The notes under the pieces are model-generated. The model was not told the origin of the DNA. It searched no databases and saw only the letters and a program-made list of their open reading frames with translations. A stretch of DNA of 60,000 nucleotides from Tubulanus polymorphus. Taxonomy: Eukaryota > Nemertea > Palaeonemertea > Tubulaniformes > Tubulanidae. Shown one piece after another: positions 14,403-27,775 of this stretch (positions within the stretch are counted from its first letter, which is position 1; each line of letters opens with the position of its first letter). The translations under genes and the position numbers were made by a program. The stretch lies in assembly GCF_964204645.1 (NCBI RefSeq), contig NC_134030.1, forward strand, positions 8,556,278-8,616,277, in the 5' to 3' direction.

Positions 14403-15770
14403 ATGATAATGAAGCTGATCACCGGACTGTTGTCCGTTCTGGTTATTGTCGTGATTTGTAACGAACACGCTAAAGCAGCCAGCATTCGCACGAGTCACGG
14501 TATGTACGATATTTGCTCGACCAACTGACCATATCAATTTGTATGCGAGAAATAGAACATAACAAAGTTTTTAAAAGCTAAAAAAAAACTGGATTATACT
14601 TTGAGATTTATGAAGATCTTACTCATGTATTGATCTGAAAGTCGTACAATGTCGTGGACGCACACCATTCCATTGACGAAAATCTAGCTTATGAATGAAT
14701 GAATTATAGTTCATCTATTTGTTTTATGTATCGTTCCATGTACTCAAAGATTTATCATCGATAGAGAGAAGACAATTACATCCGTTGGTTGATTTTCTCA
14801 AAACCCTTGGAAAAGAAGCGGTAGAAAAGTTGACGAATGAAGTGCTGTCTCACGATACCTTGCTCGAAATATCTTCATGCTTGTATGCGCGTGATTCCCG
14901 ATTATGTGGCCTTGTCTTCTACAGTAAACATGAACCTTTTCATCATTTCATATAATTCATTTGATCTATCTGCTTCTATTTCTATATGATATATAATTTA
15001 CAAAATATGATATTGGCATGGCTAAATACATGACCTGATATCGGAAGCCAAGTGTGGCTGTATCCTTGATAACGAAAGGGCAGTGTACCCGTGGAAGAAA
15101 AAAGAATCGAGTGGATGATAGGATTAATGGGTTGATAGATAATAAAATGAAGCCTACACATTATACGAAATAAATGTTTGCGTACATGGCCAACCTAACA
15201 GACATTTTATGAAGAATTAACGTAGCATAATGCGAGATGAATGGTTACATATATATAGGTTGCTAATCGATGCTTTCGATTCATTTACATTTTTGAAGAA
15301 TTGAATTCAACTAATTAGACTTAACAAAATGAAACGTTGTCTCGATGACGCCACAAAAAAATGAACCCGGTGTTATCTGCCTAATATAGGTGTCCTACAG
15401 AAGTTAGTTAACGCCGTAACCGGAGTGAAGTCACCAGTGAAACGAAGTCTGAAAGAGAAATGTACAAGAGAAAAAGGTACAAAAAAACAAATCTTAATAA
15501 GTTTAAAACCCAATGTATAAAGGTTGAAAACGAATTTTATTTATCAAGAGTTATAATCGAAATATACGACGTTTCGAACTCTCATCATCGTCAGGTGATC
15601 TCTATGTTATCTGTTGACAGAGTGCGGCTATTCTACTAAAACACATCTCATCTGTACACACGCGTTTGACAAAAGAAATGTGATTTCAGTATGAAGAATA
15701 TTAATTGCAATAATTCTCATTTCTAGCTGATCTAGACGACGTATTTAAGATAATCGCAAAGAAATCTTAG
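14403..15770 (+). CDS. Small secreted relative of the 419-aa helical protein, 4 exons, about 133 aa
   Basis: Proposed exons are 14403-14499, 14750-14923, 15390-15476 and 15727-15770. The start encodes a signal peptide (MIMKLITGLLSVLV.. to KAA). Exon 2 has LVDFLKTLGKEAVEKLTNEV, which aligns with the LVxHxKGLGQHxIxKLKE repeat of the upstream gene. Exon 3 has VLQKLVNAVTG followed by KR, matching its TLQKLINAL..KR module. Exon 4 ends AKKS and TAG. Exons 3 and 4 keep the same phases as their counterparts. The 3' end of exon 2 is uncertain; the donor at 14924 (GTAAAC) keeps frame but is weak. The gene is shorter than its neighbour and may be young, decaying or alternatively spliced. An AATAAA lies at 15888-15893. 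Confidence 0.6.
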
Positions 15771-15899
15771 TAGCTACGTAAGTAGAACGAGCAATATGCC
15801 AAAATGTGGTATAACATATTTACATGAATGATACGTAATGTCGTTATTTTTTAATTCATTTCTTTCCAGATTAATCAGTTTACAATGAATAAAGTTGAA

Positions 15900-16627
15900 T
15901 CATAAGTTGTTGAATGAATTTGATATAATTGAAGTAGTTTCTAGTATTCTTTGCGGAGTATGTACTTGGGTATTTTTGGGTTTGTTGGTTGAAAAGTCGA
16001 GAGGCAAACTCTGAAGCCACTTTCATTTCTTGCATGTTCGGTAGATGGCAGACGAATATGAAATGAAAAAATCGCTGGCTTATCGAAAGAACAAAAACGA
16101 CACTATTCGTAATGTGTATCATATATTTATTGAAACCAAAATACATTTCAATACCTACATCAATTTTTAGTGTAAAAACTGTGCATAAATGAATAACAGT
16201 GTTTAACATTCCCTAATACATTAGCGAATGCTACTAAAAACGTAGTACATCAACTTTTTGCATTTCGTCGTTTTGAACAAAACATCCTTTGAAAGATATG
16301 ATTGATTTGATCTAAAGATGTTTTAGTAATGATTTTCAGGACCAAAAAAGTGCACGACAAAGGAATTTCTATTGTTGAAGCTTTTCGAAAGAGTTATCGT
16401 ATTGATGATAGCTATATATTCCATTGTATGTACCAACTGCAAACTATGACTACCTAGAAGCTGTCTGTAGCAAAATGTTACAAAATATGGTATGCCCATC
16501 ACTGCAAAAATGTCTAAAGAAGCTCGTTAACTTGACAATAACTCAAAACTAAAACCAAAAGGCCAATGTGGAAAAATAGTAAGGGGACGCAGAATATAAT
16601 AGGGATCAAACACAAGAACCTACTTTC
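15900..16627. other. Convergent intergenic region
   Basis: It lies between the small helical-protein gene and the 3' end of the minus-strand gene that follows. A 109-codon open frame on the minus strand (15880-16209) has no splice signals or recognisable motif. Nothing else is seen. Confidence 0.5.
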
Positions 16628-19600
16628 TCACTGCGGAGGGCTTTCCTCTGGCGATTCCTCCGGTTCAGCTTCAAACTTCATCTTTTCAAACTCATCGCTT
16701 CCCTCGAAGTCGCCCTTGTGGAAGACGTAGTCGACCAGAACGCCATTTGGGGTGCGCATTTCCGGTGGTTCGTATCCCCGTATGTAACGACATTTCTTTA
16801 CTTCGTTCCACTCCTTTTCAAGTGCGGCTTCATCAACGTTGTCCCCTGTAACAGAGTCAACATTAACAATTACCGATGGTCGCCTGGATGAGTGCACCGT
16901 TAACGATGCTCGACGTGCCGTCGCCATCGTGTCCAAACCGATCGACGACCGCCGTCGTCCTTCATTGGTGATTGTCGTGGTTTTCCGGCGTTCTCCGTTA
17001 CCATCTCCATCTGTCACCACGATCGAAGCCCTTCTCGTCGAACCGGCCTCTGAACCAGTGATTGATGGGCGCCGGGCCATTTTTTCCTCGCCCAGTGTCA
17101 CAACAGACCCTCGCCGTGACACTTCGCCCGATGCGGGCATCATAGGTGGGTTACGAGTTTTAGATATAGGTGGTAGTGGAGGTTTCTGATTATCGAGTAG
17201 CATTTCTGATTGTTTTGAACCAGTATCTGGTACGTTGGATTGATTGCTTTGCTGGCGGTATTCGTCGAGGACATTTTTCCGGTGAATTTGTGGTCTGATC
17301 GATCTGATTTCGTCATCATTTTCACTGGAGGTAGTTATGAAAAATGGCCGATTGTCTTGAGACAGAGATTCTGATATTTCGGATGGATCGGGGCTGCGGA
17401 TACTGACCTTTTTAGGTTTATGGCCCGTACTTTCCGTAACACCTTTGATGTTCGGTAGTTTAAGTATCGTCTTTTTGGGACTTTGCATTGAAGGTGGGTG
17501 CAAGTATTCGTCAGCGGGGAATACATCGCGTTCTTCGTCGGTAAGGTCATTGTCCTCCACTGGGTCGACATTCGAGTGAGAGTTGAAAGAGAGTTGATGC
17601 CGCGTTTGTTCACCACTGCAACGTTCACTGCTGTAACCAGAGGAGTCGCTAGAATTAGTTATATTTAACTGACATTTCTTGTGTTTTACTTTAAGGGTTC
17701 GGGGTTTGTACTTGACTATTTCTGGGAAATAGCCGACGCTGAGAGAGTGTTTGATATTTTCTGTATCGATAGGTTTTGGTTTATTGACCAGGTCACGAAT
17801 TTCTTTACGCATCATGCGTTTCTTGAGACCGCATATAGTGGCCGACATATTGTTTCCAGCCGGGTATATCTGATCTAACCAGCGACTGATCCTATATTCT
17901 TCCTTATCACTGGGTCTATACACACTCATCAATCCAGTAAAACTATCGCTATTTAGTTTAGCGCGATCGATGTCTTCTTTTTCGCGTAGCTTTTTATAAC
18001 TGGGTCTTTCTGGTCGATTCATTTGACTGGCAGCGGCGGCGGCCAATCGGCGACGTTTTCTGTTGCGCATTTCTCGCGTATTGGTTTTGGTTTTGCCCGA
18101 TTGATCGTTCAACGACTCGTCTACCGAGCCGTCCTGGGAACCGGGATCAGGAACGCCATCGTTTTGCACAGCCGCTTCTTGAGCAGCCTCAATGGGGTTC
18201 GGGGCATTTGGGTCATTTGCCGCTGCTGCGGTGGCAATTGCTTTTTCGTTTGCTTTGTCTTCTTTTGCAGCTGTAATAGAAATTGTGTAAACTTTATGTG
18301 TGCATTCTGACGTAGCAGTGGAAGCAGTGATGTCCAAGGCATTGAACTAGTCTAATCGCATTCTAAATTATGATTACAAAACATAATCAAAACATGATGT
18401 TATACGACCAAATCCATACTCTAACTTGGGTATTTACAGATGATTTTTATTCATCGTCCGAAACCATTGATTAATATCAAACTCAAACAAAATCCTCAAG
18501 AATCGAACTATAGAAAAATTTCACAACTTGATAAACGTTTCTACAAACATACACGAAGTAAACAGCAAGATGAAATCGGATTAGAAAGTCCTACGGGACT
18601 TTAATTGCTAGTTACATAGACAATTCAGCACAGCAAGAAAAAAAAACAAATCACACAGTATTCATTACCCACCGACGATTGCTGAGGAGCGACCACGATC
18701 CTCGCTACTATCAAACCCTGAAGTTATATGCATTAAGAAAAAACTATTGAATGAAAGGAAAAGAAAGCTACAGAGACCGGACGAACGTTGATCGGCAATA
18801 CGAGAATCTTTATACGCTATTGGGTACCAAGTAAATGAGATTTCATTTTTCATTTTGTGAATCATTTAGTTTTCCTTCATTCCTACATTTTAAAGAAATA
18901 GATATAAATAACTCATTTGAATCAAATATGCTTTTTGAATGGCCTAATCCAAGAAACAGCCCGATTTTGAGGTCATATGCTTTTCTTGCTATTCGTTTCG
19001 TATAGAATTTGCACAAACATTCACGATTCATAATATTGGCCAAAAATATATACTAGTTGATATGTGTCAAAATTGACACTGGCTGGGTTTGTCGTGATTT
19101 TCTCTATAGGCCACTCATCCTACACTTATGACATATTTTTGCGTTCATTTTGTATACAAAAGACGACTTCTTTTCATGCTAAAAGAGATTGCCACAAAAA
19201 ACCGGTTCAATTTCAATGAAATCCGAGTGATCACGAACGTTAAATCAACTCCGGACGACGTTGGTGAATTAATAAAGTTCCGTTATTCTTTTGAAAAGGG
19301 TTTAACTCGCATATATATTGTATATATAATCTGTTCAACAAAAGGTTGCCAAAAATAATCCCTTTTCTATATAATTGCAATTCCGCATACGCACTAAATT
19401 ATGAAATGTAAATGTCAAGGTAGCGACGATTTTCAAATATTAATTCGATCTTTCTATTCATTGATGTAACTGCTTTGTTCCACGTACAAGAGCAGGGTTT
19501 TTAATTTGTGATCCTTCCTTATATTTTTCAATGTTGCTTAAAATGCTTATACGAGAAGCCGCGATCACACGGAGACGATTTGGTCCGGGTCAAATTTGCA

Positions 19601-20703
19601 CGGATCGGACTCGAGCCAAATTTGGCCCGTGCCAAAAACGCTCGTGCGATCGCGGCTAAAGAGAATACACAAGCGAATATAGTACCTAATTAATATGAAT
19701 GACCCCATAACGATGATTTAGATTGTTTATAAGCACTTGAAAATGGATCTTTGTCTCCATGCGGATGGTTCAATTGAATAAGGCGGCAACGTCCTAGGCG
19801 ATATAGACCTTTCGCAATTAGATTTAAAACTAATGAATCAAAATCAACGTCTGAATTTATCTAAATGCTACTGACGAAATCCAATTTTGTGAACGATGTA
19901 CTAGGGCCTGAAAGCATTAGATCCAGTGAAATTCTTCGATTTCTTTAACTCAAACCAAACGCTATTTAATTTGAAGACGCATTTATTCATTTTTGGTCGG
20001 CGATCTAGATAAAGTCTCATTTTCTTTTTTTGAATCAAAGGATATTGATGTCTACTTGCGTGAATAAAGCGTGATTTTACTAGGTATGAGAACCGTGTTC
20101 TTCATAAGTCTTACTTTACTTTACTTACTTTACTTTAATTGAGTATGAATTTGATTAGAAAATTCAAACATACTGCTAGATTTTCTCCTTGTGTAACTAC
20201 CATGAAAATCCACTTCATAAAAATTACCGAAATACAACATTCAATTTGAATTACGCTACGTTTCAATGTATAATTAGATACCATTATCCGGCGTTCAGTT
20301 TATTCAATTGCATCATCTTCAAATCTTATTTGTATTATAGTAGATTTCTATCTTACGTATATCGATACTCTTTATTCGGTTCTAGACGTGATTATTCGCG
20401 TGCGTGTGTCGTGTTTGGAAAGCTTTCAATACCATGTATAAAACTAAATTAACGCGTTTCATCCGACCTACCCATGATGCTTCGTCGAATTCCTTTCTTC
20501 AGTTCAGCGCGCACGTCTTCCGGCGTGTCCAAGCAAGCGTAGTCGCCAAATTGCTGGGTCATCTTGAACAGAAGCATTTGCAGGCCCATTTCGTCTTTAC
20601 GCATCCGGATTGCCGCCCGTTGACGTTTCAGTTCGATGTCTTCGAGCCTTTTCCTCAGTTTGTGCTCCAAAGTATTTCGTGAAGCGTTCAGAGTGGCCAT
20701 CAT
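16628..20703 (-). CDS. Unrecognised disordered protein with RRxS cluster, 3 exons, 639 aa
   Basis: Exons on the minus strand are 20472-20703, 18673-18717 and 16628-18270. The donors are GTAGGT and GTGGGT, the acceptors are CTTCAG and ATTACAG, and the frame is kept throughout. Residues 1-77 are a charged coiled-coil-like helix (TLEHKLRKRLEDIELKRQRA). A basic run, RNRKRRR (161-167), could be a nuclear signal. Residues about 200-260 look more ordered (DSFTGLMSVYRPSDKEEYRI). A proline stretch, KPPLPP, lies at 455-460. Between 478 and 558 there are six R-R-x-S sites plus one R-R-K-T, each a consensus for PKA-like kinases. The C-terminus is acidic (EPEESPEESPPQ). I do not recognise the family; a cytoskeletal or signalling scaffold is a guess. 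Confidence 0.85.
18720..20470 (-). other. First intron of the RRxS-cluster gene
   Basis: A 1.75-kb intron between exon 1 and the 45-bp exon 2. It holds one hairpin element (19558-19656), listed separately; no other gene is seen. Confidence 0.6.
19558..19656. repeat. Imperfect ~99-bp fold-back (MITE-like hairpin)
   Basis: The left arm begins GCCGCGATCACACGG and the inverted right arm begins GCCGCGATCGCACGA. A second paired block (CAAATTTG) lies inside. Nearly the whole element folds on itself, as short fold-back MITEs do. It is distinctly more GC-rich than its surroundings. Confidence 0.75.
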
Positions 20704-21649
20704 GGGTGGATGTACTTGTGTCGATTGTTATTGTACACTTTCTGTCCGCTCAAAATACATGCTTTCTCTTTGTAATATCGGACGAGTTTCGAGCGGCTTA
20801 ACTGCAACTGCAATCGAGATTTTAAACGACCATATCAGGTTTAGTCAGCACGTATCATAATAGCAACGTCCACCACAAAAAAAAACACGACTAGCATGGA
20901 ATTATTGAGGAAACACGAAACTTGACATAAAAGTAGGAAACAACAAATTATCCATCACTTCATGCGTTAAAATGTTAATATCCGTACTTTCTAAGGTCTA
21001 TCCGTACTTTCAGATTGTGTAGCTTGTGCTTCGTTAAATATTCTTTAGAACGTACTTGCTATTTAGTAATCCACGTTGTAAAATGATATTACATATACTT
21101 ACATTTCTATTCAAAAAAAATTTCTACATGTCTAACTCTCGAAGGTGGTTTTCAAAGGAGTCAGGATAACCCCCTCCTACTGAATTTTAGATGGCTCTTT
21201 AAATGTCAACATAAAAATATCGACCGACCTAGTCTAACCCTTCACACTACGAAATGAAAATTGAGATACGGGTCGTGGATTAGTTTCTATCGACGTTTAT
21301 TTCGTTTAATGATATAAATTGACGATCAAAGACGATCTTTCGATACGTCCGCGTGCACCAATTCGTTTGATTTTGAAACATATTCTGCAACTACTTTCGT
21401 GTTTGCATATCTCTTTTAAAAAGCCTTTGAAACGATCTCCTCCACCGACGACTGCTAATACAACGACCTATTCCGTCCGATAAATCGAGGGTAAAATGTA
21501 TGTCTTTACACCTTCTGCTTCAATGTACCGCCTACATCACAGATAGGAATTCTTTATTTGCTATGTTAGAAACCGCTTACAAATTACATGCATCAAATTT
21601 ATGAAATACGTTGCGATGTTACTACCCATATCTGACAGCTCCATAATTT

Positions 21650-21760
21650 CTAACCCCCAGTTTCGTTCCCAGCAGGTGTGGTGGGATTGTAAGAAAACCA
21701 ACAAAAAATCAAACGAAATTTAGCTATCAAATAAACAACAGGGTCTTAAGATCAAAAAAG
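21650..21760 (-). repeat. Dispersed repeat R1, copy 1
   Basis: Blocks CCCAGTTTCGTTCCCAGCAG, AAATCAAACGAAATTTAGC, AACAGGGTC and AAGATCAAAA recur at 40008-40140 and, inverted, at 44399-44553 and 48501-48655. Confidence 0.8.
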
Positions 21761-23390
21761 CTGTTATATATTTGTGTATTCTATTTCTTTCTATTTTGTA
21801 GAAGACTGAAGAAACTGTAAACGTTTAGGTGACTTATAGGCCCAGCGGCCTATTTTTTAATTCAAAATAATTATAAGTCAATATTTTTAGACACACATCA
21901 CGTTATAAAGGATTTATCTATCCATCCATCTGTCTATCTATCTAATCTAAAATCGAGTTTTCGTGCAGCTCAGTACAACGGAATCTTTTCGCAAAAGATT
22001 TGGTTACTATTGGCCGGTTGAATGATAACCTAATCAGCTAAAATACCACCAGACTTTATGCCGCTATGAGAGGTCATTTAATTGATAAATATTTCGCGTC
22101 CAAATTATACCGGATTGAATTATTACAAATATGACGTTATGTAATACTCAAATATCGTTGTATACTGTGGTAGTTAATCCTAATGTTGAATCAGTCTTAC
22201 CTTTCTATAAGCCTCCTCAGGTTAATCACGAATATAGCGTCTTTACGCCCGTGCGTGACCTTTCATTGAATTAAGTCTATTTCTCTTCGGAGTATATATA
22301 ACTTTAGGCTATGGGACAAATTTATGTGACTTGACAACACTGTATACAAAATATTGTCCCCATACCCAAAATGAAAACCAACTATTCGGTGAATTCTGAT
22401 GGTAACCTTTAGATTTGTTAGATTAGACTTGTTCATAAGATAGATCTTTATGAAGAGAAAAAGTCAAGAAATCACCACGAAAGTCTCAATAATGTCAATT
22501 ATATACCAGGGAAAAAATCGCGAGTTAAATTTTTTGAAAAGTTCCTCAATTGCGTGGATTTTGTACGATTCTTTTCAAGCGCGTGAATTCCATATTTTTT
22601 CTAAGTATCGATGATTACAAACAAAAAGAACTTCATCGAAGCTCATTCTAATATCCAATTTTGAATCATTTCAGTACCGATGATCAACTGTTGTTGGTGT
22701 AAATCATTAATTAATATAGTCAGAGGTCAAAGTATAAACAAATAAATAAATATTACTCCGACGCTTGTGTGAATTAGTGACGTACCGCCGAGGTTTGATA
22801 TACGTAAACTTACCAGATTTGCAATTAGTCGTCAAGTGAGGGTAAACATTAAACTGTACTCCGTCGGGTGGTCGGTGGTCTCAGTGACCAGGCATAACCC
22901 GATCAAACAGTCACTTAGTTAGATTTAATCCTATCGTTGAACAGGGCATACGTACAGTTTTATTATCTTATATAGTTCGAGTTGTTAGTTGTGTCTTGTT
23001 ATAGCGTTGTCCTCGTCAATACGTATAAGCATACGTAAATACACCTGTAACAGCGTGTTCTCAAGATAATAAAGTCGACGAATTTTTCAGCTCGCGTTGG
23101 ACAAAGAAAGAAAACCGGTAGACATTATATACGCGCATGTAAAAATGTCGCAATTGCAAAATAATGGCTCTCTGTTATGATCATGACATCGACATTCCAA
23201 TGTACAATTTATCATCGTTCGGGGGTTAAAGAGAATGGTCAATTCTTTTTCAGACCTTCATAAACATCTAGAACACGCATTTAACGGATTTACTGGTGTT
23301 GTTGGTTTCCATAGACAGGTGACTGTCTGATATCAATGAAGTAAAAACCCACAATATAATTTTTTTTAAACTAAATGAGAATTTGAGCTC

Positions 23391-23431
23391 TATGGGCCAT
23401 TTTCAAAAACAGTTTTTGAAAATGGCCCATA
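23391..23431. repeat. Perfect 41-bp palindrome
   Basis: Two exact 20-base inverted arms (first arm TATGGGCCATTTTCAAAAAC) surround a single A. A third, direct copy of one arm lies at about 23526-23543, and the outer flanks (CTAAATGAGAATTT) are also inverted copies at 23371 and about 23575. Confidence 0.95.
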
Positions 23432-25902
23432 GAATTGTCTAGGTCTATGTCAACTTTGGCTTTCCTTATCTTGAGTCTTCCTTATCTTGAGTAACCAGCC
23501 CTAGCATGAAGTAAAATCCTACAATTTTGAAAATGGCCCATAGAATTGGGTCGAAACACAAAATTCTCATTTAGAGTCATTGTTTTAAGCCTTTGCAAAG
23601 TTTCATGATAGTTCTATAAAATCCTGAACGTACATCTTCTTTATAATATTCAATAAAACACCATCGCATTGTCGCCATTATACATTATACATTTGACATG
23701 AGTCATCCAATAACGAAGCAAGGTCAAAGAGGTCGGGATTGAAAATCGTTTCCAGATGACAATATTCTACGGCATATAGCACAATATTGTCGACAGCCTC
23801 TAACTGCGATAACGATATGATCGTCTGTTTTCTGCACAATCGACTTCCGCTGTCGTCATTCACCGCGCTTTCGATCACACGAGAGAGAAGGGCTATATTC
23901 GCTGTTTAAAAAGTCAATTGAAATTCAAAACTGGCCTTAGACAGATCTGTCTTATTTCATTCAGCATGATCGATGTATCTTTTATCTTTGTCCAGCTTAA
24001 CCGAGTGTCTTTTTGTGTAAAATGGCTCGACTCGGCTGACATCGACAGTGAAACAGGTATCTGTTGACCGCGCACGCATCCATCGAAACGAATGGCACGA
24101 TTACTTTTACACTCCCCTAACGTACAGCGTCTCTCTTTACTAATACTATAAAATGCACTTCGATGCTTATAGGGTACTCGACGTGTACAGGAGCTGAACT
24201 CTGCCTAATGAATTTGCGGGACTAAATGCCGGATTCTGTGGGTGACGCAACTTTGATTAAAATCGATTTAGAATCCCACTGACCGCGTGTCCGGGACACC
24301 AATTAACGTTTAATCAGTTACAGGAAATTACAAATGAAACGTTTACACAAGTCCAATTGCTTTATATTTAATTCTCACTGCATGCGTGTTTCTATATTAA
24401 GACACGGTGACAAACCGGTACCGAGTAGTATTGAGGTAAATTCTTAATCATAATCGCTGTTCATACGGCGGTAGTCATCCTGAAATATTGCTTACTCAAA
24501 CGTTCGAGCAACTCTTAATACTCTCTTTCCAGAAATACTGGATCGAGTAATCATTGAATGTTTGCGGAGTGTTATAAAACTGGAGAGTTCATCATTCATA
24601 TTCACCATTGATAAGACACTATAACCATGTCGAGACGATAATATAAAGAGAATCATTCAAAAATAACGAAAAAACTAAGTCCGAAAATGTTTCCTTGAGC
24701 TGGTTTATTCGACGTTTCGACTACTAATAGTCATCTTTTTGTAATTATTGTGGGATGCTCTTTGTATTTTCATCATTCATAAAAGCACCGATTGTGTATA
24801 ATTGTAATGTACATTGATTAGAATTCTTAACGGTGATTTTATTACCTTTATCAAAAATCATTGAAACAGGATTGAAATGACTGTTTTGTTTGGACTCGGG
24901 TGTTCAAATTTTAAAAAGTGGGGAATCCCTGCGTGTATCTAAAAGAAGAATTAGATTTGATCCATGCAATTAGTATTGTCAATAACTCGTAGTTCATAAA
25001 CGACAAAATGTTTTAAAGGAAGAAATGGCTGTAAACGTATTTGGTTTTGAACGGGTTTGAAAGCAGAGAATTCGTCTGACTTTGGACTTGTCGGTGATAG
25101 ATATCTTTGGACCTGAAACTGAACAGATTTGTGGAGCGCACAAAGTATAACTGACGATCGTGTTAATGTTTATCTGACTCGAGCCGCGTCCGAATCACTC
25201 GAAAACACTTGCTTTTTAAAACATATTGAATACATCTGAAAATAGTCATTTTACGCGATTGTAATGGGTAATATTTGAACTGGCTATAATATCATCAAAG
25301 ACTCTTATCTTAGACTGAGAATTCGTGTAAGAGGTACTCCTACGATGAATCAATCTGATGGTTGCCCGGTGCAGACGATCCATTTCGTGGCGCATGCGTA
25401 CGTACCTGCTCTTGTAGGATTGACGCTGATTGGCGAAAATCGCTTATTATTTATGAGCATTCGAAAGCAAACATTCGATTGAGGTCCACGTTAATTGATT
25501 AAGCGCGCGCGCAGATATTGCAACTATCTTTCCCGCCGAAATAACTCACGACAACAACCAGTATTGTAGATTAAATAATAAACCCTTACTGACAAGCGAT
25601 ATTAAACATCTCGCGCCTTCGGCAAACAGCCTCTGCCGACCACCGCCTACGAACTTGACGACATTGTTCATCACGCTGGTGCGCGCGCGACGTCACCACG
25701 GGCCGTTATTTAAACGTTGCAGCGTTTCCCGAAAGAGTAACGCTTAAGGAAGGCTCTAGTTGACGTTTGGGCGGCGATCGATTACGGAAAGAAACTTGGC
25801 TGTTTAAGGACCTCAGACAAGGAATACCGCAAAATTTCTTTAGAAAATACTGATATATCATTAATTGAATAAAGTAAAATTTTCGCTTCGCCTTACCAGA
25901 AA

Positions 25903-26046
25903 GTATATATACGTACACAGGGACATCTCGTGAAAACTGCCTGTCGCCAGGATAGATTGAGATTTGGCTGAACAACAGTTAAAGGCACCAGTTAAAGACC
26001 AAACAGAAGTAGCTTCAATAACGGATACTCATTTCAATCAGTCAAG
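25903..26046 (+). promoter_or_regulatory. Candidate TATA promoter with non-coding leader exon
   Basis: GTATATATACG at 25903 is followed by an open stretch ending at a donor (TCAAG|GTACGAG at 26046/26047). The spacing fits a TATA box and a 5' UTR exon of about 110 bases. No partner acceptor can be proven; the nearest plus-strand coding start with an upstream acceptor is at 44217. Confidence 0.25.
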
Positions 26047-26049
26047 GTA

Positions 26050-27775
26050 CGAGTTTATGGCAATTTTTCTTTAAGATTATCGAAAATTGTATTTCATAGA
26101 TTGCAAACTGCTGCGAAATGCTCCGAAAATGAATGTTAAAAGATAATTTGACTAATCGTATCTATGTTTCCTTTCGAGTGGCTAGAATTGGGGCTTTTAT
26201 ATGTTCACATACTTTGTATTGATTCCAGCGATAGCATGAATTTTGATTGCATGGTATTTTAGATGAATGACGCTTCTTTCGCTTATAAGTTGAGGGCACA
26301 CGCTCTTTTTAGGTAGTCTGCGCATTTAACTTTTTGCTAGGCATTTAAGAATCGAGATGAATGATAAGTATGACTGTCACGACATGTATTTCTCTATGTG
26401 TCTATACATGAATATTTCACTTAGCATAAAGTTTCCTATAAAATGGCAGCAATGTTGTCGCAGTACAGTAGTTAGAACAAAATACATTAGAGTAGCAGGC
26501 TAGTTAGAGAGTAACGTACTTTATTTGCCAATATCACAAAGCCCTCGAACTGAGTAGGCACTCGGATGTCTACAGGAAGGCAAGTGCTTATTTCATAATT
26601 GCCTGAAAAATTACGCTGAGTGGTGATGTAAACGGCGGAATATCTGACGAATCAAATACTAATCAAACATACATATTCGATTATGAACACAGGACACATC
26701 GGTAATCGGAAAAACTCAAATGTTTCTCGACCAACACTACAGCATCATCAATGATGATATATCATAATATCACTCGCGTGAGAAACGAATATGTACGAAA
26801 GTTGTACACGATTTGCCGACAGCGTTATAATACGACTTGACCATTGTGTAAATCATTATACCATAAACCATAGGAGACGAAATTCCTTGAATGACGTGTA
26901 TCCATCAGAAACAGATGTTCTCCTGATCCGAGAGGTGAGCACGAGATATTCGAGGCATAAGCGATCATTGTATTGGTGATTTCCCGTGCGTTAGTATGAA
27001 ATCCGATTTCCCGTCTGCTATTAATCTTGTATGCTAGCAGAGGACCCAATTGCAATTCCTGTTCTATGCGAATTTTGTTAAACATTTTCAAAGTTATGAC
27101 GACCACGTCCTGACAACCCAAAGTTTCGTACGCTGGCGGGTAAAATATAGGTGATGCTATTCTGGCCAAATAATGACGGAGAGCACTGTCAAATCGGGTA
27201 CACGTAAGAATTCGTTTCTATCGACAATTACCATCATTACTTTCCTTCAACGTGTTTTGATTTGCGTGAGGCTGCAAAATTAAGTAACTTTTCAAAAAGT
27301 TGTATATTCCAACAGGAACTATCATCCACGCGTAAAAAACTGACATTAAAATGTCTGTTCGCATCGTTTTCATCAGGTAATTTCGCATAGCTGGTAGGGT
27401 GTATTGGTGTTGGCCCGGCTGAAATGCGACTAGGATATAGAATAACGCATAAAATTATATCCACATTGGTAATTTTAGTATAAAGTTGCACGGACTTTTT
27501 TCCATGGCTACAAGCTTTGTTTGTGACACCGTAGATGGAATTTGGTTAGCGGCTAAGACATTTTTTCTCAGATGTAGGATAAAAAATGGGTGGATAAAAA
27601 TGATAAGTTCTGTCGCAGCACGCAGGTGTCAGATTATATTCGCAGAAAACATGAGATGGTTCTAGGGACAGAGCTACGAAATGTGTCCACAGGGCCAGCG
27701 AAAGTGGACTACCAGCCGAAACATCCTCGAAAGAACAGAACGTCGATCGTTTACTTAACCTGATTAAACTCATGC
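26050..27775. other. No gene recognised
   Basis: Two minus-strand open frames (26825-27169 and 27237-27491) have protein-like composition but no recognised motif. They could not be joined by splice signals. Confidence 0.4.

Larger units (their letters stand above)
20704..25900. other. Gene-poor 5-kb stretch
   Basis: No convincing coding exon or RNA gene. Contents noted separately are a dispersed repeat at 21650-21760 and a perfect palindrome at 23391-23431. A (TCTA/TCCA)n-type short run lies at 21916-21948. Confidence 0.5.
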
